Shown: positions 37,290 through 49,591 of the stretch, one piece after another
How the letters are laid out: every line of letters begins with the position of its first letter
How positions within the stretch are numbered: position 1 is the first letter of the stretch
Assembly: GCA_035610365.1 (NCBI GenBank)
Contig: CM069439.1
Span: 9,610,001-9,674,000 of the forward strand
Direction of reading: 5' to 3'
Origin: Aquatica leii
Lineage: Eukaryota > Arthropoda > Insecta > Coleoptera > Lampyridae
Length of the DNA stretch: 64,000 nt
The notes under the pieces: generated by a model
Told to the model about the DNA's origin: nothing
Database searches by the model: none
The model's input: only the letters and a program-made list of their open reading frames with translations
Translations under genes and position numbers: made by a program

Positions 37290-38960
37290 TCTGACAACTA
37301 ATAGTCCCTTTTCAACCAAGACGCCTTCCATTGGTTCAATAGTGCAAATGTAGCCTTCCCGAAGATTTCCATCCAGGCGTGCCATCACTACACTTTAGTC
37401 CTTCTAGGCAGGATCACGTCTTCACTCGATAAGACTCGCACGGCTGCCTTCTCTGGCGAATAAAAACAAATTTCTCCACAGTCTATCTTAAGGACATCGT
37501 TCTTCATATTCAAATAGATGCATAATTTTTTTATAACGTCCATTCCTAAGGTAACTTCTTCCGTGGTGGCTACCAATACTAGATCGTCAAGTACTCTATT
37601 TCCCAAACCAATTCGTCGCCCGTTGCCGTTTGAAGTCGTACTGTTACTGCTGACGTCTTCTCATTTTCCAATAACATGTCAGGATGAATGATGGTCTTCG
37701 TCGTTCCCGTGTCACCAATAACTAACCACTTTGTCCATTGATCTTGCCATTGAGATAAATGCTGTGCGATGCTATTTGAATAGTAATTTCCGGTGCATAG
37801 ATAGATGAGATTCATTTTTGTTTCTTTTGGTTAAATCGTTTCAGGCTTTTGGATGCTATACTTGTCCTCTTTTTAAGCTTAGTACGGTGTCATGGTACGT
37901 GACCTATTCCACAGCAATTTGAAGGCGTCACTGCTCTTTCTCGAAGCATTCGTCGCATTATTTCCTCGATGTTTTCTTAGGTTTCCGTGGGTACTTCTGC
38001 AGCACAGCACGGAGCTTATGATTACCTCGATGCGACGCCCGTTTTGCTACTTCAAACTCGAAAGCATGGGTTAAAACGTTATTCCACGTCTTAGATCGAG
38101 CTAACCGTAGATTCTGCTGCGTTTCGCTGTCTCAAAGACCGTCTACAAAGGTTTGAATAGCCAATTGATTCAAAAAGATTTCTGGTGCGGGCGATGTCAA
38201 TCTGAAGACTCTCCGCAGCTTTCTGAATGCGACTTTTTATTTGGGCTTGGTCCACCTATTGCAGATAAGCATCTCCACATCTCATTTCTAAACTAAAATT
38301 AAGAGTTCGTAATTTTTTTGGTGGTGGTTAGGAACAGTTCCAAGCGGTTATCCACGTAAGCCCACTATTAAAGACGTTGCTTCCTGGTTGTCGCTCCAAC
38401 CATTAGTTGTAGCAGAAGCTTCAAACTGTTTGTGGACCAAGGAGTTTTTCCATCAAACTTTTGGAGGTACAATCTTAAACTTATAAGTGGCTTTTTCTCA
38501 ATGTTTCATTATTAAAACTTCGCTCGTGATACCTCCTTCGCCGTGAGAACTCATTTGGTTCATTCTTTCTTAAATCAGTTTTCCTAATTTTGGCTCTAAC
38601 TTATCTTCTATGATTTCCGAATTTTCTTCTAAGTTCTGTTCTAATTTATCGTCTACTTCTATTTTAACTTCTATTGCTTTTCTTAAATTTGCGTTTCTAC
38701 TAACTGCTTTATTTTTTATTTGATTTTCTGTTAGTGTGTATTTCTTCTATTTTCTTTTGAACAAGTTTTTCTTTCATTTTTTGAGAATTTTCTAGTAATT
38801 TATCTCCTATTTTTCAAAAATTTTCATAGATTTTTCTAAAATTTTCTTCCATATTTTTGTTAATTGATTTTTGACTATTGATATATTATTGATATTATTT
38901 GAAAAATTCAAATAATTTTGCGTCCGTGTTGACTGTTTTCGACGAGTTACCGGCATAAGT
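37290..38960 (-). pseudogene. Gypsy-type LTR retrotransposon gag-protease relic
   Basis: Read on the minus strand. From about 38950 to 38560 lies a charged, coiled-coil-like gag N-terminus with stops. From about 38440 to 37960 is gag-like sequence, including QLAIQTFVDGLRDSETQQNL and RLARSKTWNNVL. A zinc-knuckle-like block around 37925-37875 (cysteine pair, then GH) has an in-frame stop. The frame 37815-37579 carries the aspartic protease signature GDTGTTKTIIHPDML, and 37606-37388 continues it with EEVTLGMDVIKK. The protease is split by a frameshift at about 37600. Reverse transcriptase, integrase and LTRs were not found. Confidence 0.75.
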
Positions 38961-39059
38961 TATAACACGATAGATTTCGGATTGCACCAAAATCTATGGA
39001 CATCCATAGTGATAATTTATTCTTAGTTTATTTAATCTTATATGAACAAGTTTATCGAT

Positions 39060-39335
39060 AGAGTGTCAAACAAAAAACAGAAATATAATTAGATGATATC
39101 CACTCAAAAGACTATATAATTATTAGTAGAGAATCAGTAAATTGTAAAGTGATTGTTGATAATTTTCTAGGAGTGAACATTTCCAATGATGGAAACATCT
39201 ACAGAGAAGTAAAAGCTTAAATAGTGAAGAGCACAGCAGTGAGTGTAGCTCTAAGAGAACTGATTTTGAAAATGAAGCACACAGACACAAAAAAAAACAA
39301 AAAAGTTTTAATAGTTGCTTACAATAACTGATAAA
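39060..39335 (+). pseudogene. LINE reverse-transcriptase 3' fragment
   Basis: The frame around 39165-39330 gives NFLGVNISNDGNIYREVKA, a stop, then IVKSTAVSVALREL and KMKHTDTK. This matches the conserved region after the catalytic YADD box in insect LINE ORF2 proteins (family knowledge). It is short, contains a stop, and has no neighbouring reverse-transcriptase core. Confidence 0.55.
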
Positions 39336-39419
39336 ACTGTAATAGTCACCAAAGTGTGTTCGCTAAGAGCAATAACCCAACTTTTTATACGCAATCATGT
39401 AATCTAAAAAACCCATCTC

Positions 39420-40330
39420 AAGAACGCCACCTAAAGAGATAGTTTGAGCCTCAGTAAACCACGCCACCATACGTTGTGCTTCTTATGTGTTTTTTCTATT
39501 AAAACCTTTTCTTCAATATTTCAGTCCGCTTCCAAGTTTTCGGTACAGGTTTTTCTTTCCACATGTCACCGTAAATATTTGATAATAATTATTCTCCGGG
39601 TTGTATCTTGTTTTTTGTTTCATTATTTTTAGATGAATTTGACCGTTTTACTCATTTCTCGTAACTATGTATATTTTTTACATATTTTGAGCATACTCAT
39701 CCTCGATAAGAATGGGTTTGGACAGTGTCTAAACCCAGAAGACATTCTTATCATAGTATAGATTCCAGCCGTGAAAGCCTTCGCTATTACATACTCATCC
39801 TCGATTTTTTTCCCATACTTTCCATTGTAAGTCTTGAAAATATTCAGTGGATATTTCCATAATCTTCTATTGACAATTTATAAAATGGGTCCTGGTTATC
39901 TGTACTGTTTTTCTCCAATATTTTGAGAATTCTCCCTAAGTTATATTTTACTTTTCTTTAAATTTTTAAATTTATGGTTTAAAGCTAAGGTATGTCTCTT
40001 CATTTTTATTACTCAAGTGCCCTTTCATCTTTTTTTTCTTGATTTTTGTTAGCTTCTTAATATTCTTGTTCCACCTTACGGGTTGTTTTTGTCGCATTTC
40101 TTATTCTACCACGCGCTCCTTTATTGTTTCCAAACTTCCTCTAATTTTTTTAAAACATATTCTGTTCCCGCCAACGATATTAAAGATTTCACCTCTTGTT
40201 TCTTATTGATATTCTTGCATTCATTCTTTTTAAAGAGTGTATTACTCTTATTCGTAATTTACTCATATACCCGAATAGTTTTTAATTTTTTTTTTAATTT
40301 AACCATCTTTTATATACAGTCTTTAAATTA
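39420..40330 (-). pseudogene. LINE ORF2 linker fragment, opposite strand
   Basis: On the minus strand at about 40110-39950 the peptide RWNKNIKKLTKIKKKKMKGH is followed by LSNKNEETYLSFKP. This resembles the WWNEEIK...KNEETY linker between endonuclease and reverse transcriptase in LINE ORF2. Stops and frame changes are frequent. It is interrupted by the 82-bp retroposed insert at 39708-39789. Confidence 0.45.
39692..39805 (-). mobile_element. Short retroposed hairpin element with 16-bp target duplication (copy 2)
   Basis: CATACTCATCCTCGAT occurs at 39692-39707 and again at 39790-39805, flanking an 82-bp insert. On the minus strand the insert begins TAATAGCGAAGGCTTTCACG, like copy 1 at 6607. 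It ends in a hairpin GGGTTTAGAC/GTCCAAACCC enclosed by AGAATG/CATTCT. The perfect 16-bp direct repeat shows a real insertion event and points to target-primed reverse transcription. Confidence 0.8.
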
Positions 40331-40399
40331 GGTATGGCTTCAAATATTTAAATGTTTATGAGGGATCTAGAAAATGGTAATTTTTCGCCTGCTTTGTCT

Positions 40400-42890
40400 T
40401 TCTTGACACCATAGAAGAAGTTAGTTTACTTTATTCAATTCATATTAAAATTAATGTTTCTTTTATTACATTTTTCTGTTATTTAAAAACAGGTATTTTA
40501 CGAATCACACTTTGTTTACAGATTATTCTTTTTCTCCTGCCCTTAATGTTAAATTGCTTTACTTTTAGTTTTTCTATCATTTGTCCAAAGCTATGAATTT
40601 AATTTTATTTTCATTAGTCATTATTTCTGATTTTATTTCCATTTATAATATGATTTCGCAAATAAGCTATACCGTTTTATGTTAATTTTAAAATAAAACT
40701 AGTTCTTACTTAAAAATAAATAAAAGTTTTCGAAGAAAGAAACGTTTATAAAAATAACACATAGTAAAAAGATGAACAAAAAGTCTTCCAGTTGACAGTA
40801 AATGAATGCAATTATAAAAGTATTTCCGCGAAATACGAGAAAGGCGTACATTCATAAACGATGAGAATTATTAATCAAACGCTCATTACTTACAGCTTTA
40901 GTCGTAATTATGGTTACTTATCTAAAATATTCCGTATATTTCATTCCCTTTTATAACAATTCATTGATTGTTTCGGCATATATATATATATACAACTGCA
41001 ATTTATTGTTTTTATGCATACACGTACAATATGACTATTAAGTATAATTAAAATTGAAAATAATTTAGTAGTAGATACTGTTCATAATGTACACGCTATT
41101 AGTGTAATAGGAAAAAGCCTACTTCCATGGTAGTAAATAATAATTACGGTTTCCTTTATCGTTTTCTCATTAAAAGAAATAGTAGCTAACATGCAAAGAA
41201 TAACGTCGACATCCACTAACTACTTACATGACAATCGTATATAACCATAAGTGTATTTAGATGAAAATCAATTTTGCAGCCACAAAACTTTTGTCTTTGT
41301 TGAACAAGATTCCTAATAATATTCCCAAAAATCTTTGTTCATAGAGAAAAATTGTTTCGTATTATTATTAATGACCAAAACCTCCGTAGCATGAGCGAGT
41401 AAAAGTATTGGAATACTATAATTGATGCCTATAAAAACGTGTGGGAAACACTATCCATCAACTGTTATAATCATTAATTCAATAGCCAACATAGTATTTG
41501 AATACTAATTATAATATCCTCATTAATTTAGATCTTTTGTCCACAGAATTAAAACTAAATTCGTTTTGCATGTTGTCCCAATTTGACAATGACATAAGCA
41601 ACGTAAACAAATTTAAAAAACAGAATATACAACTGAAGCAGTACAGTTTAGAATTTCAAGTTCATCGTATCGAACACCATCTACAGCTCTACATTGTGAT
41701 ATTATTAAAAGATTGAATTTAACATAGGTAGCCTTAAAAAATACTTATTAAACATCCGAGTGATCAAATGTTACTTAGTTTAATTTATATAAAGCGAATT
41801 TTACCTTCACGATTCGTTATCATTTTATCATCAATTAAAACAAGAAGCTAAAAATCATACTGAAACATTGTCGTGTCAAGGCAAACAAGTTTGAAACTAA
41901 TGTTTTACCATGAAGCTGGAAACTGAAACACACTTGCTTTCAAAGATAAAAATATATGATCTAATTGGTTTCATTATTCTCTTGCATCTTCAACCGCATT
42001 AATTTTACACTGCACAAATAGGTCATTTACCATTACCGATTATGCTTTAAATAGTTAATTTAACTTTAAGGTCACGTTTAGCTTTATCTTTGTATCCTTA
42101 TAAATATACGATTAATGTCGTACAGTTCTTGCTATGACTCATTATTCAATGTAATGACAAACAAATAATTTACATTATAAGAAAGGAATCTATACGGTTG
42201 CGTCCGCTTTTTGCAAATGCAAAAAAACTATGTACAACTCTAATTTATCAAAAAGTTGACAGTACAAGCGAACTGTAGCTGTCTTTTTTAACTTGATCAA
42301 AATGTGGTCTAGTTAGAATACGTCTCAATAAACAATTTTGTTTTCTTTGACTATTTTTTTACCATTTATGTTAGTAAGTTTTAAGTTAAAAATGATTGAG
42401 ATGGTTCGATGAAATCATGCAAATGTATGTTATGGATAACAACAAAAAACAATGTGTATTTTATATTACAAAAAATTTAACATAGCATTCCTACTAATAT
42501 ATTACCAATTTGTTTTCAAATTTGAAAGAAACTACAGCTTTAAGTAACAGCTCCACTATGCTAAACGATTTAAAAAATACTAAAATATTTGTAAAACGAT
42601 AAAAAATGTTTTGAAACCAATCACATTAAATACAATTTTACGAACATGAAAGTTTTTTTTTTTTCAAAAAAAACCTTCTAGGAGTCGCTAAACGCCTTCA
42701 TTAAAAACAACACCTTTGAACTGAACCATTCAATTTGATCAATTAGCACGTTCATATTTATTAACCCTTTTTTGAATTTCCCTATAAAGAAATCACTGAA
42801 GCAAACTATAGACTTTTGGATACACCATCTGATCAGCTTTGACTCGGACTGGTCCATTCAAATCGCGCGAGTAAACCGAATCGGTAAATT
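40400..42890. other. Gene-free stretch
   Basis: AT-rich, with no supported gene. It contains a (TA)n run at about 40980-40994. Confidence 0.5.
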
Positions 42891-42898
42891 TTTTTTAT

Positions 42899-43680
42899 AG
42901 GTTGGCACAACCTTCTTTGATATTCGTGAAAAGTTTGAGCGAGATACATCCATTAGTGTGAGTTTGGCAGCCGTTTGTGTACGACGCGAAAAGTTTCGCG
43001 ATTTTTACAATAGAAAAAATTGCTTTGCTTGAAATTTTGTGTTTCCAATGGAATTACGGCTACGAAGCAATTGAAAATGTTGCAAAAGTGTTTTGGACAG
43101 TCTGCTCTATCGAGAACGCAAGTATTTATGGCATAGAGTATTCAGTGAATAAAAACTGAAGAACATTGTGCTCGGAAATCGTCGTGTTGGCATTAGAGAG
43201 ATAGCAGAGACTCTCAACATTTCTTATAGTTTTGTGGACAGACAATTCATGAGTTTTCACCACGATCATGCACCGTCACATTCCAGCCTGATTGTGAGTG
43301 AATTTTTGGCCAAACACGAAACAAAAGTCATCGCTCAGCCACCGTGCTCGCCAGATTTGGCTCCCTATGACTTTTTCCTGTTTCCGAAACTCAAATATCC
43401 GCTCCGGGGAACCCGCCATGAGTCGATTAAAGACATAAAAAAATTCACTGAAGGAACTAAAGGCTATATAAGAAGTGCATGAAAAATTGGATTAACCGTT
43501 GGGCATGCTTGTATTGGCTCAAAAGGAGCCTATTTTGAAAGCTATAATAAAGATTTGTATTAAAATACATAAAAATGTTCAGGTCAAAGTTACGCCAGCA
43601 CGCCTTCATCGAACAAACAAGGCGTTTCTTACAACGACTATAGTCATAAAGTTTAGATTTTACAGTTTGAATTGGCGTTT
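42899..43680 (+). pseudogene. mariner transposon relic (DD34D) with internal deletion
   Basis: The left end TAGGTTGGCACAACC resembles a mariner terminal repeat. Frames at 42960-43160 contain the mariner N-terminal helix region with frameshifts. From 43168 LGNRRVGIREIAETLNIS gives the second helix-turn-helix, then the sequence jumps at about 43248 to FHHDHAPSHSSLIV. The middle third, including the first catalytic Asp, is deleted. The second Asp (HDHAPSH) and third Asp (SPDLAPYDFF) are 34 residues apart, as in mariner. The C-terminus (KNWINRWACLYWLK, then a GAYFE-like end) is in another frame near 43480-43565. I did not find a clear right end. Confidence 0.8.
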
Positions 43681-43757
43681 ATAGTTCAGACTGAAAAACC
43701 CACTTTCTACTAAAAGAACTATGGTACAAATTTACAGCCGCCAAGAGATTGAAGAGT

Positions 43758-43829
43758 GCTACAAAAACAGTCATAGCCTGCTAGTACCTCAAAAAGCGCC
43801 ATTGTCTAGAACGATGGCGTTTTTGTAGC
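43758..43829. repeat. Small inverted repeat
   Basis: GCTACAAAAAC (43758-43768) pairs with GTTTTTGTAGC (43819-43829). A nested CAAAAAGCGCCAT / ATGGCGTTTTTG hairpin competes for the same right arm. The role is unknown. Confidence 0.5.
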
Positions 43830-43887
43830 AATTTCACACCCATGTCAGTCAGCCATAAGAAGAAAAACTGTGTTTGAAAGTTAAAGT

Positions 43888-44403
43888 ATGAATGTAGTTA
43901 TTAATTATTTATTTCAAATTATTGAGAATTTAATAACTGTACTTAATAATATGTCATCAAAAGATGACATAAGGCAAAACGCCTTTATCTCCATAAGTGC
44001 ACCGCAGCGTCTTACAACCAAAACAATTAGTGATGCAAACGATAGTAAAAATGATCAGAGGAGAAAGCAGAGAAGATCCAACATGTTTCAAAGTGTTTTT
44101 AAGTATATTTGGCGTTACTAGAAAAAACGTACGAAGACTACAAAATAATCCTTTGGTGCACGATATAATCAGAAGAGAAAAACATAAAAATAAGTTTAAG
44201 AAAAAAACAGAATCCATACTGAATTTAATAAAAAAAACCATATTTAATCATTTAAAACTAGACAGTCTCATGATGAAAAAACCACAATCGTTTGTACCTA
44301 CCAAAAACCCTTTCTATCAAAGCATTGTGCAAGATGTTTTTAGAGAAGTTTTATATCAACATAACATATATATTGGACAGTTTTTACAACGAGCTGCTTA
44401 GAT
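43888..44403 (+). pseudogene. Unclassified repeat-derived ORF remnant
   Basis: Two overlapping frames cover the region. The longer one (43997-44401, 134 codons) has DPTCFKVFLSIFGVTRKNVR followed by a basic, lysine-rich segment. The CK-x-FFL-x-LG-like motif recalls the N-terminal part of abundant uncharacterised repeat proteins in insects, but I cannot name the family. A frame change near 44000-44090 suggests decay. Low certainty. Confidence 0.3.
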
Positions 44404-44714
44404 CCGATACGTGACAGAGATAAATGTTCACCTATGCAAAATAGACAAGTTTTACAATGTAAGAAAAACCTTATTATGTGCTTATCTTTTAATTACATGA
44501 AAAATTTGACATTGTACATTCAAAGTGGTTTTTTGCAAATCAGATCTGGTACTATAGTTTAAAGTGCACTATTTGGAAACCAAAGATGCAAGTATGTTCG
44601 TATACAGTGTCAATTTGAAAACTTTTGATTGGGAATATATTTAAAACAAAAAATAATATCAAAAACTACAAAAACCTGTTTCGACAATACAGAGGAAGAA
44701 CCAAATTTACATTT

Positions 44715-45260
44715 TTATTTGGAAAAGTAATTACAAGAAATGTTCAAAATGTTCCTAGTTTTCTTTTTCTTAACAAAAGAAATCGTCACTTTTTGGAATG
44801 ATGGAACGACAAACTTCGATAATTCGTTGCTGTACGCCTTGTAGCTCTGCTGGATTCGTCTTATAAACGACTGATTTGATGTGGCTCTATTAAAAAAATC
44901 TAGCACCAATCCCTCTTCCTAGATAATGTTCATCTAGTTTACACGGCGTAATGCACCATCCAGTTAAAGGTGAAGCAGATTTGCATCTAATCGCGGCTTA
45001 CCATCTATTTGATCTTCCAAAATTTGAAGAACTAACGGCTCTATTGCGTTTTCAAGCAAATTCACAAAAATATCTCCTGTAAGATTTCCATTCAGAAACA
45101 AAGGTCCAACAATTTTATCTACTAGAATGCCAGCCCATACAATTAGTTTCTAAGTACATTGGGTGTGATCCTTTCGTACCATACAGTAGCAAATAATAAA
45201 ATTTGGGGAGACGTCAACACTTGTGATGAAAAATTTTTGTTCTTTAGAATATCCAGCGCA
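44715..45260 (-). pseudogene. mariner-type (DD41D-like) transposase remnant
   Basis: On the minus strand at about 45150-44985 the frame gives KLIVWAGILVDKIVGPLFLN and GNLTGDIFVNLLENA. This corresponds to the NVWVGMVGDCLIGPF and FLRDNLNDLL region of the transposase at 49.9-50.6 kb. A stop precedes the second catalytic region, which is degraded, and 44909-44715 carries a C-terminal-like segment (SFIRRIQQSYKAYS). It is an older relative of the 50-kb element, with no visible terminal repeats. Confidence 0.6.
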
Positions 45261-45876
45261 ATTATTTTTGAGATAAAATTTAACAATGACATACTTCAAC
45301 GTAACAACAAATACTGACGTGTAAACAATAAGTGAAAGGCCCAAACAAATACCTTTGATAAAACAGAATTACAAAAAACTTTTATCTGGTTCTCCTGATT
45401 GTCGTTATTGAGATAATAGAACGCATCGTATTGTACGAGAGTATCACAATATCCAATATACTCAAAAATAATTGAGCTGCGTATACTAGTGAATACAATA
45501 TGTGATAACTATACCAAAAATAATTTTTTTTTATCACAAACAGTGTAATTTTAAGGGTTTACAGCATCTCCCCAAACTTCATTATTTGCTAATTATTTCA
45601 AAACTGTCAAGTGGAATGTCACTTTTTTAGTATTTCTGAATAGAATTTTGAGGCCTTTTCAACGGTGGGGGGTTGCAATTTACATTTTTGAAGTTGGGGT
45701 GTCCGAAATCAAACAAAAATTATTTAATGATTCCAAATAAGCTTGCAGGTTTTGTAAATGTTCTGAGCATTAGTCCTAAAAAAAGTTTCAAGTTCAAAGT
45801 AAAAAATAAATAACATAATTGAGGAAAACTTACAAACCATATTTGCAATTTCAAAGTTCAGCAGAAAGAAGAATTA

Positions 45877-46579
45877 ATGAACGTCAATAGTAAAGTTAGA
45901 GAACGTTCAAATAGTACAGGTAATCTAGAAAATTATTTGAAAAGAAAACGTAAAGACAATCTAGAAGAAAAATCGGCGATCAAAACTAGCAAGAAAACAT
46001 CAACACGTCTACGTACAAAACGAAGGAAACAAAAACGAGAACAAAATGGATGAGCTAAAACAATTAATGGAAAATATTAGTAAGAATATTAAAGACATTA
46101 AAAAAGAAAACACGCAAACTAAACAGGAGCTAGTCGACATCAACAAACAACTAAAAGAACAATTAGAGAAGCAAGCTACAGAAATCAAGGAATTAAGAGA
46201 GGAAATAAAATCCACAAAAGATGAGAACCTGCGGAGAACAGAAAAACTAGAAACAAAAACAGAACAGTTAGAGAATGAACTAGAAATAAACAAAAAAGAA
46301 AAAAGAAGATACAACGTAGTAATAACAGGAGTGATAAAAGGGACGGAAACAAATTTACAAATAAAGAAAATGGTGGTACAAATCCTCAAAGAAAAATTAG
46401 GTCTACAACCGAAGATTAAAGAGACCTATAAAACTGGAGAAAATAGAAGCGTAGTCAAATTGGAAGATTGGAACGAGAAAATAGAGATAAATAAAAATAA
46501 ATATAAACTAAAGAAACACAAGATTTACATCGATAGTGATCTTACTTATTCAGAAAGAGAAGTGCAACGGAAACTATGA
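45877..46579 (+). pseudogene. LINE ORF1 (coiled-coil nucleic-acid-binding protein), frameshifted
   Basis: The first frame opens at 45877 with RSNSTGNLENYLKRKRKD and a lysine-rich nuclear-type segment, ending near 46050. The second frame, 46046-46579 (177 codons), begins MDELKQLMENISKNIKDIKK. It continues as a long heptad coiled coil to about residue 90, then enters a folded domain with RRYNVVITGVIKGTETNLQI and KIYIDSDLTYSEREVQRKL. This is the usual order for LINE ORF1 proteins, which bind the element's RNA. The two frames overlap and need one frameshift to join, so ORF1 is probably broken. Confidence 0.7.
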
Positions 46580-46639
46580 AAAATAGGCGCAGAAGAAAAA
46601 TAAAAAGGATCGCTCATTAAAATAGCTCACAATTGTCAT

Positions 46640-49591
46640 TAATCAAGATGAATATATATGGAGCAAAAAAGAAAACCGATTAATATGTAATAGAACAACA
46701 ATATCAAAAAACTAAATAATATTATGAAGGAATTAAAGACGATATGGTGAGAAACAAGGTCAACGAGTATTGGATACAAACAAAAACGAAAACAAAATAC
46801 CAAAATCAACGAAAACAAGCATACAATATAGAAACTAGCAACATGGAATATAAGAGAATTAAATGGCAAAGAACTAGAACTGATAGATGAATTTACACAA
46901 ACAAAACTAAAAATAATTGCATTAACAGAAACAAAGAAAAAAAGAGAGGGCATAATAAAAACAAACGGGGGACATATCCTTCTATACAGTGGAGTACCAC
47001 AAGAAGAGAGAGCTAAAGGAGGTGCCTGATATATAAAAACTGGGAAACAAAATTGAGAAGATGGAAATGTATCTCAGAAAGGAATTTAACAGTTGAGATG
47101 CAAATAGATTTGGAAATAATTACGCTAATAGTGGCATACGGACCAAACGATCAATTTTCGCAACAACTAAATGTAATAACAGAAGAAAGTAAAGGTGTAA
47201 AAATAATAGCAGGGGATTTGAATGGTAGAGTAGGGAAAAATTATCACAAACGGATAAAACAGTTGGTTTATTTGGAGAAAATATAAGAAATAATAACGGA
47301 AAAAGAATAATCGATTACTGCACAGAAAACAATTTAATAATAGCCAACACATTTTCCAACACAGAGACATACATCGATACACAAGGGAAGTCCAACTAGG
47401 ACCGAAAAATCTGTGATAGATATCTTGGTAGAAACGGACAAAAAATAGATCCTGAATGACGTGAAAGTAAACAGAAGACCAGAAATTAACTCAGATCATT
47501 ACATGGTAATAGGTAAAATAAAAACTAAAATGAGGAAAAACACTGAAGAACATATCATGTAAAATAAGACAAAGAAGTGCTACGAAAAAATAAAAACACA
47601 ACCTAGAAAATAAAGAAATTGCAAACAAATTTGGAAGTATACATTATGGTAAATTATCAGATGATTTCGCAAATAAAGAGCTAGAATACATGTGGCAAAC
47701 ATTTAAAGAATTGATAATCAACTCGGCGAGAGAATCTTGTGGTACATCAAAAATTAACACTAGTACAAAACAGACGGCTTGGTGGATATAAGAAATTAAA
47801 AAACAAACAAAACAGAAGAAAAAAGAGTGGGAAAGGTATATATATAAACTACATAGAACAATAACAAAAAATTTAGTAATAACTAAGAAAAAAAAGAGTT
47901 GGGAAAATTTTGGCACGAAAATGGAAAGCAATAAAAACCAAAAACTGTTTTATAAAATGATAAGAAACCTAAAAGAAAGGCAACACACCCTAATACAAAT
48001 CAGAAGCAAAGACGGGAAAATATTGAAGAACAGCAATGAAGTTAAGAAAAGATGGAAACAATATTTCCAAGAGTTGTTAACCGGACAAGAAGAGTTACAA
48101 CACAACACCGAGAACACGGAACCAACCGAAATACTAATGGAACCGACGGAAACGAACAACATAACGGAAGAAGAAGTACTGGAAGCAATAAAAAAGATTA
48201 AAAATGGTAAATCGGCAGGACACGATGAAATTGGAACTGAGTTAATAAAAAACATGGGGAAAACTGGAGACTTAATGTAGGTGCAGTTAATTAATAAAGC
48301 CTGGCAAGAAAAAAAAATCCCACAAGACTGGAAAGCAGCAGTAATATTACCACTATACAAAAACGGGGACAGACTAGATTGTAGAAACTATAGGGGAATC
48401 ACACTAATATGTATAGTAAGGAAAGTGTATGAAAGAATACTGGAACAAAGACTAAGAATAAAAACTGATCAACAATTGTCAGAATCACAGAGTGGGTTCC
48501 GTAAATGACGAAACATACAAGACTACATTTTCACAATAAAACAAGTAATAGAGAAGACAAAATACCAAAGCTTACTTAAGTTTCATCGATCTAGAAAAGG
48601 AGTTCGACCGTACACCAAGAACTAAAGTCTGGGAAAGTTTTAAAAGAAGAGGGATTGACGAAAATCTTATAAATGCGATTAAAAGTATTTAGTACAAAGG
48701 ATGGCTTACAGCAAGGAGCTATAAAAACTTAACACCGACAGTAATATCGGAATGCGCCTTCGCAGACGACATAGTTTTGCTAGCATCTAGTGTAAGTGAA
48801 TTGTAACATAACATGGACACGTGGGCACAAACACTTAGTAGATACAATATGAAAATTAACGTCAAAAAAACCAAAATAATAGTAATATCAAGAACACAAG
48901 AAAGAGTGAAAACAAAAATCCAAAACGAAGAAATATAACAAGTGGACAACTTCAAGTACCTTGGTGTCAATATAAGTGCAAGTGCCAAAAAAGAAAGTGA
49001 AATAAATAAAAGAATAGAGAGTGCGGCAAAAGTATACCATCTGTTAAACAAAAAAATTTTAAGTAATAAAAACATATCCAATAGAACCAAAATAACTGGG
49101 TATAAAACCACGGTCTTTCCAATCTTAACCTTCGCGTGCGAGTCATGAATACTGTCAGGAAGACTAGCATCCAAACTTCAGGCTATAGACATGAAGTTCT
49201 TAAGAAAAGTCAAGGGAGTAACGAAACTCGACAAAATCAGAAATACCATTACCAGAGAAGAACTTTAAATACCACCATTACAGACGACAATTGAAGTAAA
49301 GCAACTTGAATGGTTTGGTCATCTAATAAGAATGAGCGAAAACAGACAAGTTGAACTAATATGGGAAACAAAGACAAAAATCGCCAGGAAAAAGGGAAGA
49401 CCCCATAAACATGGAATGAAACGCTACACAAAATACTTGAAAATCGATCAATAACATGGATAGAAGCCAAAAATTTAGCACAAAATAGAAGAGAATTAAT
49501 TTTTAAATACTTTAAATATGTTATATGTTAAGTTTCTAAGTTAACTTTCATTACCCTTACACCTCACGGTAAAAAGGGATATGATAATATA
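46640..49591 (+). pseudogene. LINE ORF2: APE endonuclease and reverse transcriptase, decayed
   Basis: The endonuclease part at about 46830-47520 shows LATWNIRELNGKELELIDEF-like and IALTETKKKREG-like stretches in shifting frames, then ITLIVAYGPN, IIAGDLNGRVGKNY and INSDHYMVIGKIK. The linker and reverse transcriptase follow: KIKNGKSAGHDEIGTELIKN, NYRGITLICIVRKVYERIL and QSGFRK. The catalytic box is present as FADDIVLLAS near 48757-48790. C-terminal blocks include NFKYLGVNISAS and VKQLEWFGHLIRMSENRQVE. Stops (for example at 48278 and 48506) and frameshifts show it is dead. The clade is not assigned. Confidence 0.85.

Noticed and set aside
41498-41716. 72-codon plus-strand frame
   Set aside because: Looks like chance AT-rich coding. 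No motif, and no neighbouring element to which it would belong.
46009-46389. 126-codon minus-strand frame rich in Ser, Phe and Leu
   Set aside because: Antisense to the lysine/glutamate-rich LINE ORF1 coiled coil. The composition is a mirror of that gene. The same applies to minus frames at 46639-46953, 47644-47931, 47950-48360 and 48719-49174.
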